Shown here piece by piece: positions 1 through 9,224 of a stretch of 45,594 nt of DNA (the stretch's first letter is position 1; every line of letters starts with the position of its first letter). The translations under genes were made by a program, and so were the position numbers. Origin of the DNA: Chloroflexi bacterium HGW-Chloroflexi-8 (GTDB taxonomy: Bacteria > Chloroflexota > Anaerolineae > Anaerolineales > Anaerolineaceae); assembly GCA_002841995.1 (NCBI GenBank), contig PHBS01000008.1, forward strand, positions 1-45,594, read 5' to 3'. Under the pieces are notes generated by a model. The model saw only the letters and a program-made list of their open reading frames with translations. It made no database searches and had not been told where the DNA came from.

Positions 1-186
1 GGTGTTCTTGATTGTGAAAACCAGCTCGATCAATTGTTGTGGTTGAGTCCCTAATTCTTGTAACGCTGGCTCAACGCTGATCTTTGGTGCTTTATTGTTG
101 CAAGCGGAAAGAAGACTTACAACCAATAATCCCAATAGGAGAAAGGCTAACCTTTGTTTTATTTTATTAATATGAAATTTGGCCAT
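1..186 (-). CDS. Lipoprotein with DUF1573-like N-terminus (truncated by window edge)
   Basis: Open minus frame from ATG at 186: MAKFHINKIKQRLAFLLLGLLVVSLLSACNNKAPKISVEPALQELGTQPQQLIELVFTIKNT; lipobox LLSAC followed by a DUF1573-like 'LGTQ...FTIKNT'. Confidence 0.6.
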   Translation of the reverse strand, partial: MAKFHINKIKQRLAFLLLGLLVVSLLSACNNKAPKISVEPALQELGTQPQQLIELVFTIKNT

Positions 187-206
187 TTACTAATCTTCCC
201 TCAAAT

Positions 207-671
207 CTAAGGATTTGTTTCCACCGGGTAACCAGCATCATTCCAAGCTCGAAAACCACCCAGAATAGGTGTAACTTTCTTGAAACCGTTTTCTATCAAG
301 ATACGCGCCGCACGGGCGCTCGATTCTTCTGACGGTCAAGTACAATACGTTATGATCCAGGCATTCGGGTCAAGCTCTTTTCCCTGGCTTTCCAGTTGTC
401 CAAGTGGAATTGAGAGGGCTCCCGGGATATGAGCTTCTGCAAAAGCGCTATTATCCCGGACATCTACGAATACAGCTGACCCAGCTGTGAACGCTGAAAA
501 AGCGTCATTTAATGAAACACGGGGCAATTCCGGAAAAGACTCTTCTTCAGATACTGGGGGATTAAGAGAAGTTGTTTTAGGGCGCGGTTGAATGCTAATT
601 ATGATCGCCATAATGATGAGCATTGCCCCGATGCCGATCATAAACAACGATAAATTCGATAATTTTTTCAT
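207..671 (-). CDS. Rhodanese-like domain protein, candidate selenoprotein (in-frame TGA at 336-338)
   Basis: N-part ...VFVDVRDNSAFAEAHIPGALSIPLG...WIITYCT, then TGA, then PSEESSARAARILIENGFKKVTPILGGFRAWNDAGYPVETNP*. The TGA replaces the second Cys of the common YCTCP motif, and the post-TGA sequence completes the rhodanese fold. Confidence 0.8.
305..319 (-). promoter_or_regulatory. Putative bacterial SECIS-like hairpin
   Basis: Minus strand GCGCC-CGTGC-GGCGC, 5-bp stem starting 16 nt after the TGA, G/U in loop. Confidence 0.45.
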
Positions 672-823
672 AGGATTTTTCCCTTCTTTCGATAATGAAT
701 CAGAAGCAACAAAAGTCAGAAATTAACGGTATTTCTTCCTGACAATTCATTCAGAAAATAAACGTAACGAAACACCAATTGAATAATCAATAGATGGATT
801 CGAATACGCTTAATTCAGTTGTA

Positions 824-1144
824 TTAGGCTATTGGGGGGTGGTAAAAAGTAAATAGATGTCCAAGTGCAATTAATGGATTAACTGTTATCGCATTGCTAA
901 TGTAAGCAAGAGAATGTGCAACCACTTGTTGGGGTGACCATACCCCTACTTGTAAAGTACAAACCAAACAATCAGTATCACCGGCTGACCCTGGGGGTTC
1001 TTGAACCGTACAGCATGAGGAAGGCGCAGTGATATGGCTGGCCACATTGAAGACGGTTAGTATCAAGAGAATGATTAAGAGTGATCGTTGGACTGTTGTA
1101 ACCATGAGTGTAAAAAGTGTACCGTGATTTTTTTTCCTTGTCAA
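824..1144 (-). CDS. Small Cys-rich membrane protein (paralogue of 1570-1851)
   Basis: TM segment followed by TAPSSCC..VQEPPG..GD.DCLVCTLQVGVW; close paralogue downstream. Confidence 0.6.
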   Translation of the reverse strand: MTRKKNHGTLFTLMVTTVQRSLLIILLILTVFNVASHITAPSSCCTVQEPPGSAGDTDCLVCTLQVGVWSPQQVVAHSLAYISNAITVNPLIALGHLFTFYHPPIA

Positions 1145-1569
1145 TTCTATTCTGCTAACATTCTATTCTGTGCATTAAATTTTACACTGTACATCCTAAA
1201 CCGCCAAAACGGTTGAATCCAACCACGCGGTGGGGAATGTCGATATCATTAGTTGCCCTGGATCCAATCTACTCATTCGATTATACCGAAATTGGAATTC
1301 ACCCAGATGGTATCTTGCTCTTGGTACTGCCTCTGATCCAGATATTCCAAAGGGTGTAGCCGGCGCGCGGTGATATGAAGTGTCAGGTATTTGGTGGAAT
1401 ACGGTTGAAAGATTATCCTGGACGATGGTGGGCAAGCCAGCAGCGTATGGGTGTAAGTTTAGACAAGTTCAAACCAGGGCGAGGTAAATATGAGCCCATC
1501 ATTAGAAGTATTTCTGTCGTTCTATCCTGGAAATTATCTTGTAGATCGAGCCCGATTAAATTAGTGTTG

Positions 1570-1851
1570 TTAGGCTATTGGAGGATGGTTAAAATTAAAC
1601 AGATGTCCAACCGCAATTAACTGATTATCTGTTATCGCTTTGCTAATGAAAGTATTAGAATTAGCAACGACTAATTGGCGTAACCATACACCTACTTGCA
1701 AAGTGCAAACCAGGCAATCGGCATCACCAACTAATCCAGGATTTTCTTGAACCATGCAGCAGGACGAAGGCGCAGTGATATAGCCAGCTAAATTGATTGC
1801 AGTTAGTAGTAAAAGTATGATTAAAAGGGATCGTTGAGCTATTGTAAGCAT
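1570..1851 (-). CDS. Small Cys-rich membrane protein (paralogue of 824-1144)
   Basis: Shares QRSLLIILL.LT, ITAPSSCC.VQE.PG, DCLVCTLQVGVW and the C-terminal GHLF.F.HPPIA. Confidence 0.6.
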   Translation of the reverse strand: MLTIAQRSLLIILLLLTAINLAGYITAPSSCCMVQENPGLVGDADCLVCTLQVGVWLRQLVVANSNTFISKAITDNQLIAVGHLFNFNHPPIA

Positions 1852-2122
1852 AGATTGGGGAAAGTGTACCTTGGTTTTATAGCTATGTCTAACTTCAGAG
1901 GGTAATTGTATTTATTAATAATTCATTATTCATTTATAACTAAGTTAGTGAAAATTATTATTATCCAATACCTACTCACTAGCTACTCAGAAAAAAATGT
2001 GCCCATCCATTAGACAGGCACTCACAATTTACGATTCACGAATTACTAAGCTTTCATCACCGGCCTAAACTTATACCCATATATACGACTTGGTCCGCGC
2101 AATTGATTTGAGATTGCAGAAC

Positions 2123-2242
2123 TAACGGTTTGCGTTACTGACACTGGGGCGGGCGTGAATTCTGTTTGGGAGCTGAAAAAACTCGAAGCCACGCTATGCG
2201 AAATACTCGCCGTAGGTGCCGTACGCTGCGAAACCGCAAACC
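2123..2242. repeat. attC-like / structured intergenic repeat, copy 1
   Basis: Starts taacGGTTTGCGttac...GGGGCGGG, ends aaacCGCAAACC (inverted GGTTTGCG ends); related to 2843-2984. Confidence 0.35.
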
Positions 2243-2322
2243 TCAAGGTCTAGTGCATTCGGTAATGGATGCATTTGTGCATTGATTCGTTAGTTTCTGA
2301 TCTCGCCTGAGCATTATACTTT

Positions 2323-2847
2323 TCAACTGCTGTTTTTAGCTCGTGCATTTCCGAAAAACAACCTGTAGTACCACGATCCAAGACACCAGAGCGAAGTGGT
2401 GAGGATTATACCTCCTATAACGACCATTACTCCCAAGATAAACCCCAACCATGATAGCCCGAAATAGAAGGACAAGGCTGAACCCGCCAGCAAGGAAGTG
2501 GAAAGAAGGTAGGAAAACCGTCGTGGCTTTGGCGTTGGTGGCAGCGGAGGTGCATGGAATAAATGGCGAACACTGAGATTGTAAACCAGATCAATAAGCA
2601 TACCTTTTGGGAAAAGGGCTCCACTCAAGGCTACGAGAGCCATTGCCCCAAGCCAAATAGGAGACTGGAAGGCCAATCCAATCACAATCAATATGGTGCC
2701 TACTCCAGGCGAGAACCGCAGTGGCAACGCATAGCAGGATTTAGCCTCATCATCAAGAGTTTCAAATCCTTGCTTATTTAAGTTGTTTTTCGTAAAAGCA
2801 CTAAGTTTTGCCATTTCAAAATTCTGTTTCCGAATATTAGCACTCAA
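2323..2847 (-). CDS. DUF4395-like membrane protein
   Basis: 174-aa ORF with several TM segments and DUF4395-like pattern (LPLRFSPGVGTILIVIGLAFQSPIWLGAMALVALSGALFP); ATG at 2814 is an alternative start. Confidence 0.6.
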   Translation of the reverse strand: MSANIRKQNFEMAKLSAFTKNNLNKQGFETLDDEAKSCYALPLRFSPGVGTILIVIGLAFQSPIWLGAMALVALSGALFPKGMLIDLVYNLSVRHLFHAPPLPPTPKPRRFSYLLSTSLLAGSALSFYFGLSWLGFILGVMVVIGGIILTTSLWCLGSWYYRLFFGNARAKNSS

Positions 2848-2984
2848 TGGTTTGCGTTACCTGCGCTTGGGCGGGGAGGGCTTCGCCGTCCAATTGGAAA
2901 AAGGGTAAGGTGTAGAAAACTGCTTGAGATAACCTCACGCCGCTAAGCGGCAGTCTTTAGCATCAGATACACGCTTTGTTGGGC
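2843..2984. repeat. attC-like / structured intergenic repeat, copy 2
   Basis: Minus strand GCCCAACAAAGCGTGTATCTGA...GCGGCGTGAGGTTATCTC...GCCCAAGCGCAGGTAACGCAAACCATTGAG; GTTGGGC end at 2978-2984 resembles an attC core. Confidence 0.4.
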
Positions 2985-3643
2985 ATTGTTTGAACTGGAA
3001 GGCTCTCGACTTTCTGAAGATGCCTTCACTTTTACACCTCATCGAACATTATAACTCTCACAGAGATTCCACGCCAAATAATTTTGCCATCATTTTCACT
3101 CAAACCGGGTGAAGATTGTGGCTGAACCTTCTTAAGTGTAGCATTATTTTTGTTATTGCGCATAACTTTTTGTCAACAATTTCTCAAAATAGAATGTTTT
3201 AAAAAGTTTTTACATTCCTGATTAAATAGAAAGAACAGTCCATGGTTCTGAGGCTGCTATCTGATGGTATATGCTGGGTTTTTTTCGCCGCCTATTTGGC
3301 TGTAATTGCGGATTCTTTTTTGGCGTATACTTTCCAATCTCATTGAGCAGCGATGGTGGACTGCCTGTTGAAAGGCGGCGTGAATATGCCTGCCTGTCTA
3401 TGTCTACCACAAGATTCGATAGAACAAGTAAAATTTGACTAATCTGAAGAATATTTGCAAATCAGAGCATACATCGATGTCAACTTTTCTAGATTATTAC
3501 TCACATTGAAAATATACAAAGTTTTTCAGAGTGTTTTTATTTCAGTTCAGGTTTATTATCACAGGTTTTTTTAAGACAAGAAGCGCTAGATCGCCAAGTG
3601 GTCCAGAAAAATGCTTTTCCAATATAATCAAAAGAGGGCATTT

Positions 3644-4174
3644 CCCCGCAGCTTGCTGAGAAAAATAGTAAGATAGAAGAATGAGTGAAACATGGAGGAA
3701 GAGTCACAAAATCTCGATCTTGATCTACCACTTTGTTTGTCCAGCAAAGTACTGGAAAGTGGTATTTGGAAATGAAGTAGACGAGGTGATGAAAGAGACA
3801 TGTTTGGAAATAGAAAAACGATATGAAATAAAATTCATTGAGATTGGGACAGACAAAGGCTATGTGCATTTTCTAATCCAATCAGTTCCTATGTACAGCG
3901 CGAAGAAAGTAATACAAATAGTAAAGAGCATAACAGCGAGAGAAATATTTGAAAAAGTACCAGAAGTAAAGAAGAAATTATGGGGAGGGGAATTTTGGAC
4001 AGACGGATATTATGTAAGTACGGTAGGACAACGAGGAAGTGAAGAAACGATCAGGAAATATGTACAAGAGCAAGGGATTGAAAAGGAATACAAACAATTA
4101 CATTATGACGAGCAGCTTAAATTGTTTTAGCAAGGAAAAAATCTAAAGTCGATACCCCGCAGCTTGCTGCGGGG
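3644..4174 (+). mobile_element. IS200/IS605-family element with end hairpins
   Basis: TnpA ORF flanked by ccccgcagcttgctgag (3644-3660) and perfect hairpin CCCCGCAG-CTTG-CTGCGGGG (4155-4174). Confidence 0.7.
3681..4130 (+). CDS. tnpA: IS200/IS605 TnpA-like (Y1, HUH-family) transposase
   Basis: KRYEIKFIEIGTDKGYVHFLIQSVP...SITAREIF...LWGGEFWTDGYYVSTVGQRGSEETIRKYVQEQ. Confidence 0.85.
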   Translation: MSETWRKSHKISILIYHFVCPAKYWKVVFGNEVDEVMKETCLEIEKRYEIKFIEIGTDKGYVHFLIQSVPMYSAKKVIQIVKSITAREIFEKVPEVKKKLWGGEFWTDGYYVSTVGQRGSEETIRKYVQEQGIEKEYKQLHYDEQLKLF

Positions 4175-4191
4175 AGGATTCATTTATTGTC

Positions 4192-4419
4192 ATGAAAAAT
4201 CCTTTGCAAGAGGGTAGCGGTCGTAGTTTCTGGCTGGTCGTTGCCATGTCATCTGCTGCGCGCTTATTCTTAGAAGCTTTCAGAGGCGACAGCATAATTT
4301 GGACTGGTTTTCGGGCATCTCAGATCATCGCGCTAATCGTTTTAGCTGTTTCGTTTTGGATGTTGCCTAAATGGGTTGATCTTCCAAGTCAAAACAAAGG
4401 GTTTGTAAAGAAATTATAA
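4192..4419 (+). pseudogene. C-terminal fragment of prolipoprotein diacylglyceryl transferase (lgt remnant)
   Basis: SSAARLFLEAFRGDSIIWTGFRASQIIALIVLAVSFWML resembles the Lgt C-terminus; starts right after the IS end hairpin. Confidence 0.55.
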
Positions 4420-4483
4420 AGAAATGGAACAAAAATTACCGTTCAATTTCAATAGGCAATGAAAAGGAACAGGTAAGAATTCT

Positions 4484-6052
4484 CTAATGAATTCGGTAGT
4501 TCCTCATCATCCCACCATCTTCATGTTCTAAATTGTGACAATGATATAAATATAATCCGGTGTAGTTGTCAAATCGTACCAGTACTCGCACTCGCTCACC
4601 AGGCCATACAAGCATAGTGTCTTTCCAGCCATCATTCACAAAGCCTTCATTGATAGTTTCATATTCTTGGAGATTTTGCTTGTCAATTTGACGATTTAAC
4701 ACCTGAAACTGTACACCATGAATATGCATTGGATGGGGGTGGCCGCCGCCTCCCATCATACCCATTCCTCCTTTTTCAGAATTATAAAATTCCCAGACCT
4801 CTAAATCTCCAAGCTGTACATTTTCATCATTGGCTACTTGATCCATGACAAAACTTCGCCCGTTGAGTGTACCATTCGTCATTTGCATGGATAGGGTAAT
4901 CTGACGAGGTGATAGACGATTTATTGCATCTTTTTCTAAATAGAATCCAGGCTTTGACAAAAGATCTGGCAAATTAGGCGATTGATCGCTGGTTTTCTTT
5001 ACAACTTCGAATGCCAGAATTTCCATAGCTTCTCCGTTGGGCAATCCGCTATTGTTTCCCATCATACCTCCCATCATTGTTCCACTGGAAACCTTAAATG
5101 GTAAGCTTTTTAAACGTATTTTTTGGCCAGGTTGATAGGAATTAAAATTAACCCAAAGTTCAACTCGTTCGCCAGGAGCAAGGGTGAGATATTTTCGTTG
5201 TACAGACTTTACTAGCAAGCCGCCGTCAGTAGCGATTACATTTAACAGCGTATCATCTTCCCATGCAAGTTTATAAATACGGGCATTTGAGCCGTTTAAC
5301 AAACGTAAGCGATATGGCCTAGGTTGTACCTGCCAAGTATGTTGCGATTGTCCGTTGACCATAACTTGGTTGCCGAAAAATCCGTTCATGGTATCAGGTA
5401 CATACACCAATTGATTCTGATTATCGAAAGTGCGATCTTGAATGACCAATGGCAGATCGAATTCACCCGAGGGAAGTCCCAGTTTGGCTTCCTCATCATC
5501 TGAAATGATCAACAAACCAGCCATTCCATAATATACCTGCGGACCTGTACGTCCATGTGGGTGAGGGTGATACCAATAAGTACCTGCTCGATTCAGTATT
5601 GGATATTCATAATCATATGTTTGACCCTCTGATATAGCAAAACGCGGATGCCCATCTGATTGATCCGGAACGTGCATCCCGTGCCAATGGATTATTGAAT
5701 CATCAGGGATCTGGTTTTTAAAATGTAACTTGAGATTTTGTCCACGCGTTAAACGAATGATTGGGCCCAAGAAGGATTCGGGAATAACTTGTAAGCTGCT
5801 GGAAGATCCCTGGAGTATCTGTCCCTGGTACTGCCATATTCGTGTTGCATCACCGGGTCTTAATTGAATAGTTGTTGGAGAGGCAATCAAATTAAGAACT
5901 ACATCTTCGCCCGAGGTCAAGGCTTGAGTGGTCGTTAAAGCATCTTTTGTAGGAGTTGGAGTGTTGTTGCAAGATGAAAGCACCAGCGCACCTGCGCCAA
6001 CTCCAATCAGGCGAATAAATTCACGTCGCGAAATAGATGTCAGGATTTTCAT
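4484..6052 (-). CDS. Multicopper oxidase, Tat signal
   Basis: SRREFIRLIGVGAGA signal; HWHGMHVP, YWYHPHPHG, HPHPMHIHG, YLYHCHNLEHEDGGMM copper motifs. Confidence 0.93.
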   Translation of the reverse strand: MKILTSISRREFIRLIGVGAGALVLSSCNNTPTPTKDALTTTQALTSGEDVVLNLIASPTTIQLRPGDATRIWQYQGQILQGSSSSLQVIPESFLGPIIRLTRGQNLKLHFKNQIPDDSIIHWHGMHVPDQSDGHPRFAISEGQTYDYEYPILNRAGTYWYHPHPHGRTGPQVYYGMAGLLIISDDEEAKLGLPSGEFDLPLVIQDRTFDNQNQLVYVPDTMNGFFGNQVMVNGQSQHTWQVQPRPYRLRLLNGSNARIYKLAWEDDTLLNVIATDGGLLVKSVQRKYLTLAPGERVELWVNFNSYQPGQKIRLKSLPFKVSSGTMMGGMMGNNSGLPNGEAMEILAFEVVKKTSDQSPNLPDLLSKPGFYLEKDAINRLSPRQITLSMQMTNGTLNGRSFVMDQVANDENVQLGDLEVWEFYNSEKGGMGMMGGGGHPHPMHIHGVQFQVLNRQIDKQNLQEYETINEGFVNDGWKDTMLVWPGERVRVLVRFDNYTGLYLYHCHNLEHEDGGMMRNYRIH

Positions 6053-6123
6053 TGGATCAATATTCCTTAATTATCGAAAGCAGTGGATGATTGCCCACTG
6101 CTTTGAGGGAAAATTAGTTATCT

Positions 6124-6798
6124 TTACGGTTTTGGCTGTTGGTCAGGTGTGGTACCTGTCCAGTTACCATGGCAACCACCGAAACCTACCTGTCCGCCCA
6201 TCATATTGCCGAAGCCCATATTGTCAATCATCCATTCATAACTACCAGTCATTTGAGCCAGAATGTTGTCAGCCTGGTCTTGGGTCAAATTCCCATCCGC
6301 GACTGCCTGGTTGAGAACATCAACATGTGCCATTTCTAAAGTGGCTACCAGGTCTGTAATTGTGATACCTTTCGATTCCGCTATCTGGGCGATCGTTCTG
6401 CCATTATTAACTTGTTCATAAAGTTCATCATTGGACAGTTCTAGTTTTTCAGCCAGTGTATTCCAAACAAAGGTATGCATGCCCCCGCTGGTATTCATCC
6501 ACTGGTGCATATAGTTCATTGATTCCCAATCACTGCCATTCATAGTTAATCCACCCATCATGCCATTACCGTATCCGTTCTGTGTATTGTCACCCATCAT
6601 GCCATAACCGTATCCGTTCTGTGTATTGTCAACCATCATGCCATAACCGTATCCGTTCTGAGTATTACCATCCATCATCCAGCCCGGACCGTATCCTGTG
6701 GTTGGAGTGGAAGCCTGAGCAAGAACTGCGCCTACGCTGAGGGTAGCGACTACCAGAACACCTAAAGCGATAATTGTGATTTTAATTTTTTGATTCAT
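6124..6798 (-). CDS. Secreted Met/Gly/Tyr/Asn-repeat protein (putative metal-related)
   Basis: Signal peptide, GYGMM.DNTQN repeats, helical C-terminal domain. Confidence 0.7.
   Translation of the reverse strand: MNQKIKITIIALGVLVVATLSVGAVLAQASTPTTGYGPGWMMDGNTQNGYGYGMMVDNTQNGYGYGMMGDNTQNGYGNGMMGGLTMNGSDWESMNYMHQWMNTSGGMHTFVWNTLAEKLELSNDELYEQVNNGRTIAQIAESKGITITDLVATLEMAHVDVLNQAVADGNLTQDQADNILAQMTGSYEWMIDNMGFGNMMGGQVGFGGCHGNWTGTTPDQQPKP
6548..6675 (-). repeat. 39-bp tandem coding repeat (about 3 copies)
   Basis: 'ccgtatccgttctgtgtattgtcacccatcatgccataa' repeated, encoding NGYGYGMMGDNTQ. Confidence 0.85.
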
Positions 6799-6867
6799 TT
6801 CTAGAACTCCTTTTTCGTTGTTCCTGGAAACCAGGTATTATTTTATATTGTTATTCTATCAAGCTTA

Positions 6868-6907
6868 AGTAAAGGATTCTTGGAGGTATTGTAAATTTTC
6901 TCTAAAG
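6868..6907 (+). promoter_or_regulatory. Putative OmpR/PhoB-type operator: four heptamers at 11-bp phase
   Basis: AGTAAAG-GATT-CTTGGAG-GTAT-TGTAAAT-TTTC-TCTAAAG, 70-109 bp upstream of the 6798 start. Confidence 0.55.
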
Positions 6908-6954
6908 ATAATTAGCTGCCACTTCCGGATTATGAAACACCATAATATATTTGC

Positions 6955-7062
6955 CTATTTTTTAAATAACCTTCCTGGCTTCCATGGAGTGCCTAATAAT
7001 GGTAGAAGCCACCGATCTCCTCCCCACCAACCAGCAGTTTTCCAAGCCAGGATGGTCAATCG
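6955..7062 (-). pseudogene. DoxX-like C-terminal remnant
   Basis: RLTILAWKTAGWWGGDRWLLPLLGTPWKPGRLFKK* parallels ILAWKTAGWWGLDRFVLPALGTPWQPGKVFQGKK of the 26338-26976 DoxX. Confidence 0.65.
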
Positions 7063-7069
7063 CCCCCTG

Positions 7070-7480
7070 CTTCAACCGCCTCAAATCCTACCGCTGTAAT
7101 TGCACGGCGAAGGTCGGTTTGACTTACCAATGTAGGAATGTAATGCAACGGGACTTTTTCAGTCTTGAAACTGACAAGCACTTCACTTAAACCTTCAATA
7201 GATGAGACCGTTTTTCAAGGCAGCGCGTGCCATTATCAATACTCATACGTTTGATGATCTAATCGGGTTCACCTTCGGCGATGCAGTAACCTGCACGCTC
7301 CAAGCGGCTTAGTAAGTCAGTTTAAGTGGAAACCTGTGGATCAAAATCCACAGTTACCCGTTCTGATGATAGGTTCACTAAAGCACGCTTCACTCCATTG
7401 GCTATCTTAAATGCGCGTTCTACAGCAGTCGAACAATTGGCGCAAGTCACACCGGTTAGAGGGAGTGAAATTAGTCAATA
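7070..7480 (-). pseudogene. Remnant of HMA-domain protein (probable CopA-type ATPase N-terminus)
   Basis: SLPLTGVTCANCSTAVERAFKIANGVKRALVNLSSERVTVDFDPQVST followed by stop-interrupted sequence. Confidence 0.6.
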
Positions 7481-7594
7481 TTGGTCATAAGGTCCTCGTT
7501 GTTAGAAAATTTTGACCAAAAATAATGGTTTTGATTGCAATAAATCTTATTCAAAAGAACTGATCGCTTTAATAGACCATACAGTCATATATGA

Positions 7595-7610
7595 CAGGCA
7601 ATTATGCCTA
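7595..7610. promoter_or_regulatory. 16-bp palindromic operator candidate, site A
   Basis: CAGGCA-ATTA-TGCCTA. Confidence 0.5.
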
Positions 7611-8037
7611 TTCATTGGATCAAAGAGAAATGATAAACTCAACCAAATGATGAGTTTTATTTTTATTGATTAAAACTGGAGTACGAATTGAATAGTATAC
7701 TGATTGCCACCCAATTGGGTCACTGAAGAACAAATCAAAAATGAAGTGAATCATTCGGGTTATGACGTTTATTAAATTAGGTTATAAAATATTTTTACGG
7801 AACCAACAATAACCAAATCAAGATGAAGGCGTCATTTTATTAAAATCCACCTACTTCAACAATATGAAGATTAACAGATCACTCAAACCGATTAAGAATG
7901 ATTAGAAATTGCAGGTAGATTGTCCTCGAAATTTTTAGACTTATCTAAACACACATTACCTTCTTCATCATTACAATCGAATGAGAAAACAACATTGTAT
8001 CTGACCAAGTGGATAATTCTTTTAAGGAGATTTACAC

Positions 8038-9204
8038 ATGAAAAGTAAACAACATTTTGAGACTCTTGCTATACATGAAGGCCAAGCTCCCGACTCCGCC
8101 ACTGGAGCCATTATTACACCTATCTATCAAACATCCACCTATGCTCAAGAGCAGATAGGCATCACAAAGGGATTTGATTACAGTCGTACTGCGAACCCAA
8201 CTAGGCTTGCACTTGAACAATGCTTGGCGGCTCTCGAAAATCCTGAACAATTACAACCTACCTACTCACTGGCATTCTCTTCTGGTTTGGCTGCAACTGA
8301 TACATTGCTACGCTTAATTAAACCAGGAGAGCACGTCCTGGCATCAAATGATGTTTACGGTGGGACTTTTCGTTTGTTCGATAAGATAGTAAAAAACTAT
8401 GGGGTTCAATTCTCATACACTGATATCACAGACCCCAACCTCGTTGAAACTGCTCTACGGCCTGAAACACGCTTGGTTTGGCTGGAGACTCCGACTAACC
8501 CGTTACTTAAAATCGCAGATATCGCAGAAATTTCAAGACGAGTGAAAGCTCGTTATGCCCAAACCTTGATTGCGGTGGATAACACCTTTGCCTCCCCATA
8601 TTTACAGCAGCCGCTCAGTCTTGGAGCGGATTTTGTGGTGCATTCCACAACCAAATATCTGAGCGGACATTCCGACGTGATAGGCGGGGCAATCATAATA
8701 AAAGATATAGGATTATATGAAAAATTAAAGTTCCTCCAGAATGCTATCGGTGCCATTCCCGGACCCCAGGACTGCTGGTTGACCTTGAGAGGCATCAAGA
8801 CGCTCGCTCTACGAATGGAACGCCATTCATCCAATGCAACAGAAGTTGCCAATTTTCTCGGTAACCATTCCGCCATTGAGAGTGTGATCTATCCCGGTCT
8901 CGAAAGGCACCCCGGACACATCGTGGCCAAAAAGCAAATGAAATTATACGGCGGCATGCTTTCTGTGATTCTAAAAGGCGGTGCACCGGCTGCCAAAAAA
9001 CTGGTGGAAGGGACCAAGATATTCACACTCGCAGAAAGCTTGGGCGGTGTGGAATCGTTGATAGAAGTGCCTGCCGTGATGACGCATGCCTCTGTAGCTG
9101 GCAGCGCCTTGGAAGTGCCTGCTGGATTAGTTCGCTTATCGGTGGGCATCGAAAACATCACAGACCTGATCCAGGATTTGGAACAGGCTTTAACTGCGAT
9201 ATAG
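8038..9204 (+). CDS. Cystathionine gamma-synthase/gamma-lyase family PLP enzyme
   Basis: FSSGLAATDTLLRLIKPGEHVLASNDVYGGT...VVHSTTKYLSGHSDVIGG...SLGGVESLIEVPAVMTHAS; preceded by RBS aaggag. Confidence 0.95.
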   Translation: MKSKQHFETLAIHEGQAPDSATGAIITPIYQTSTYAQEQIGITKGFDYSRTANPTRLALEQCLAALENPEQLQPTYSLAFSSGLAATDTLLRLIKPGEHVLASNDVYGGTFRLFDKIVKNYGVQFSYTDITDPNLVETALRPETRLVWLETPTNPLLKIADIAEISRRVKARYAQTLIAVDNTFASPYLQQPLSLGADFVVHSTTKYLSGHSDVIGGAIIIKDIGLYEKLKFLQNAIGAIPGPQDCWLTLRGIKTLALRMERHSSNATEVANFLGNHSAIESVIYPGLERHPGHIVAKKQMKLYGGMLSVILKGGAPAAKKLVEGTKIFTLAESLGGVESLIEVPAVMTHASVAGSALEVPAGLVRLSVGIENITDLIQDLEQALTAI

Positions 9205-9224
9205 GAATCAATTTTTACCGATGG

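Noticed and set aside
1196-1620. ORFs on both strands between the Cys-rich paralogues
   Set aside because: No recognisable protein; frames are interrupted and translation looks like decayed sequence.
4398-4430. TGTAAAG-AAAT-TATAAAG resembles the 11-bp-phased operator
   Set aside because: Only two repeats, overlaps the lgt fragment end and is not upstream of any gene start.
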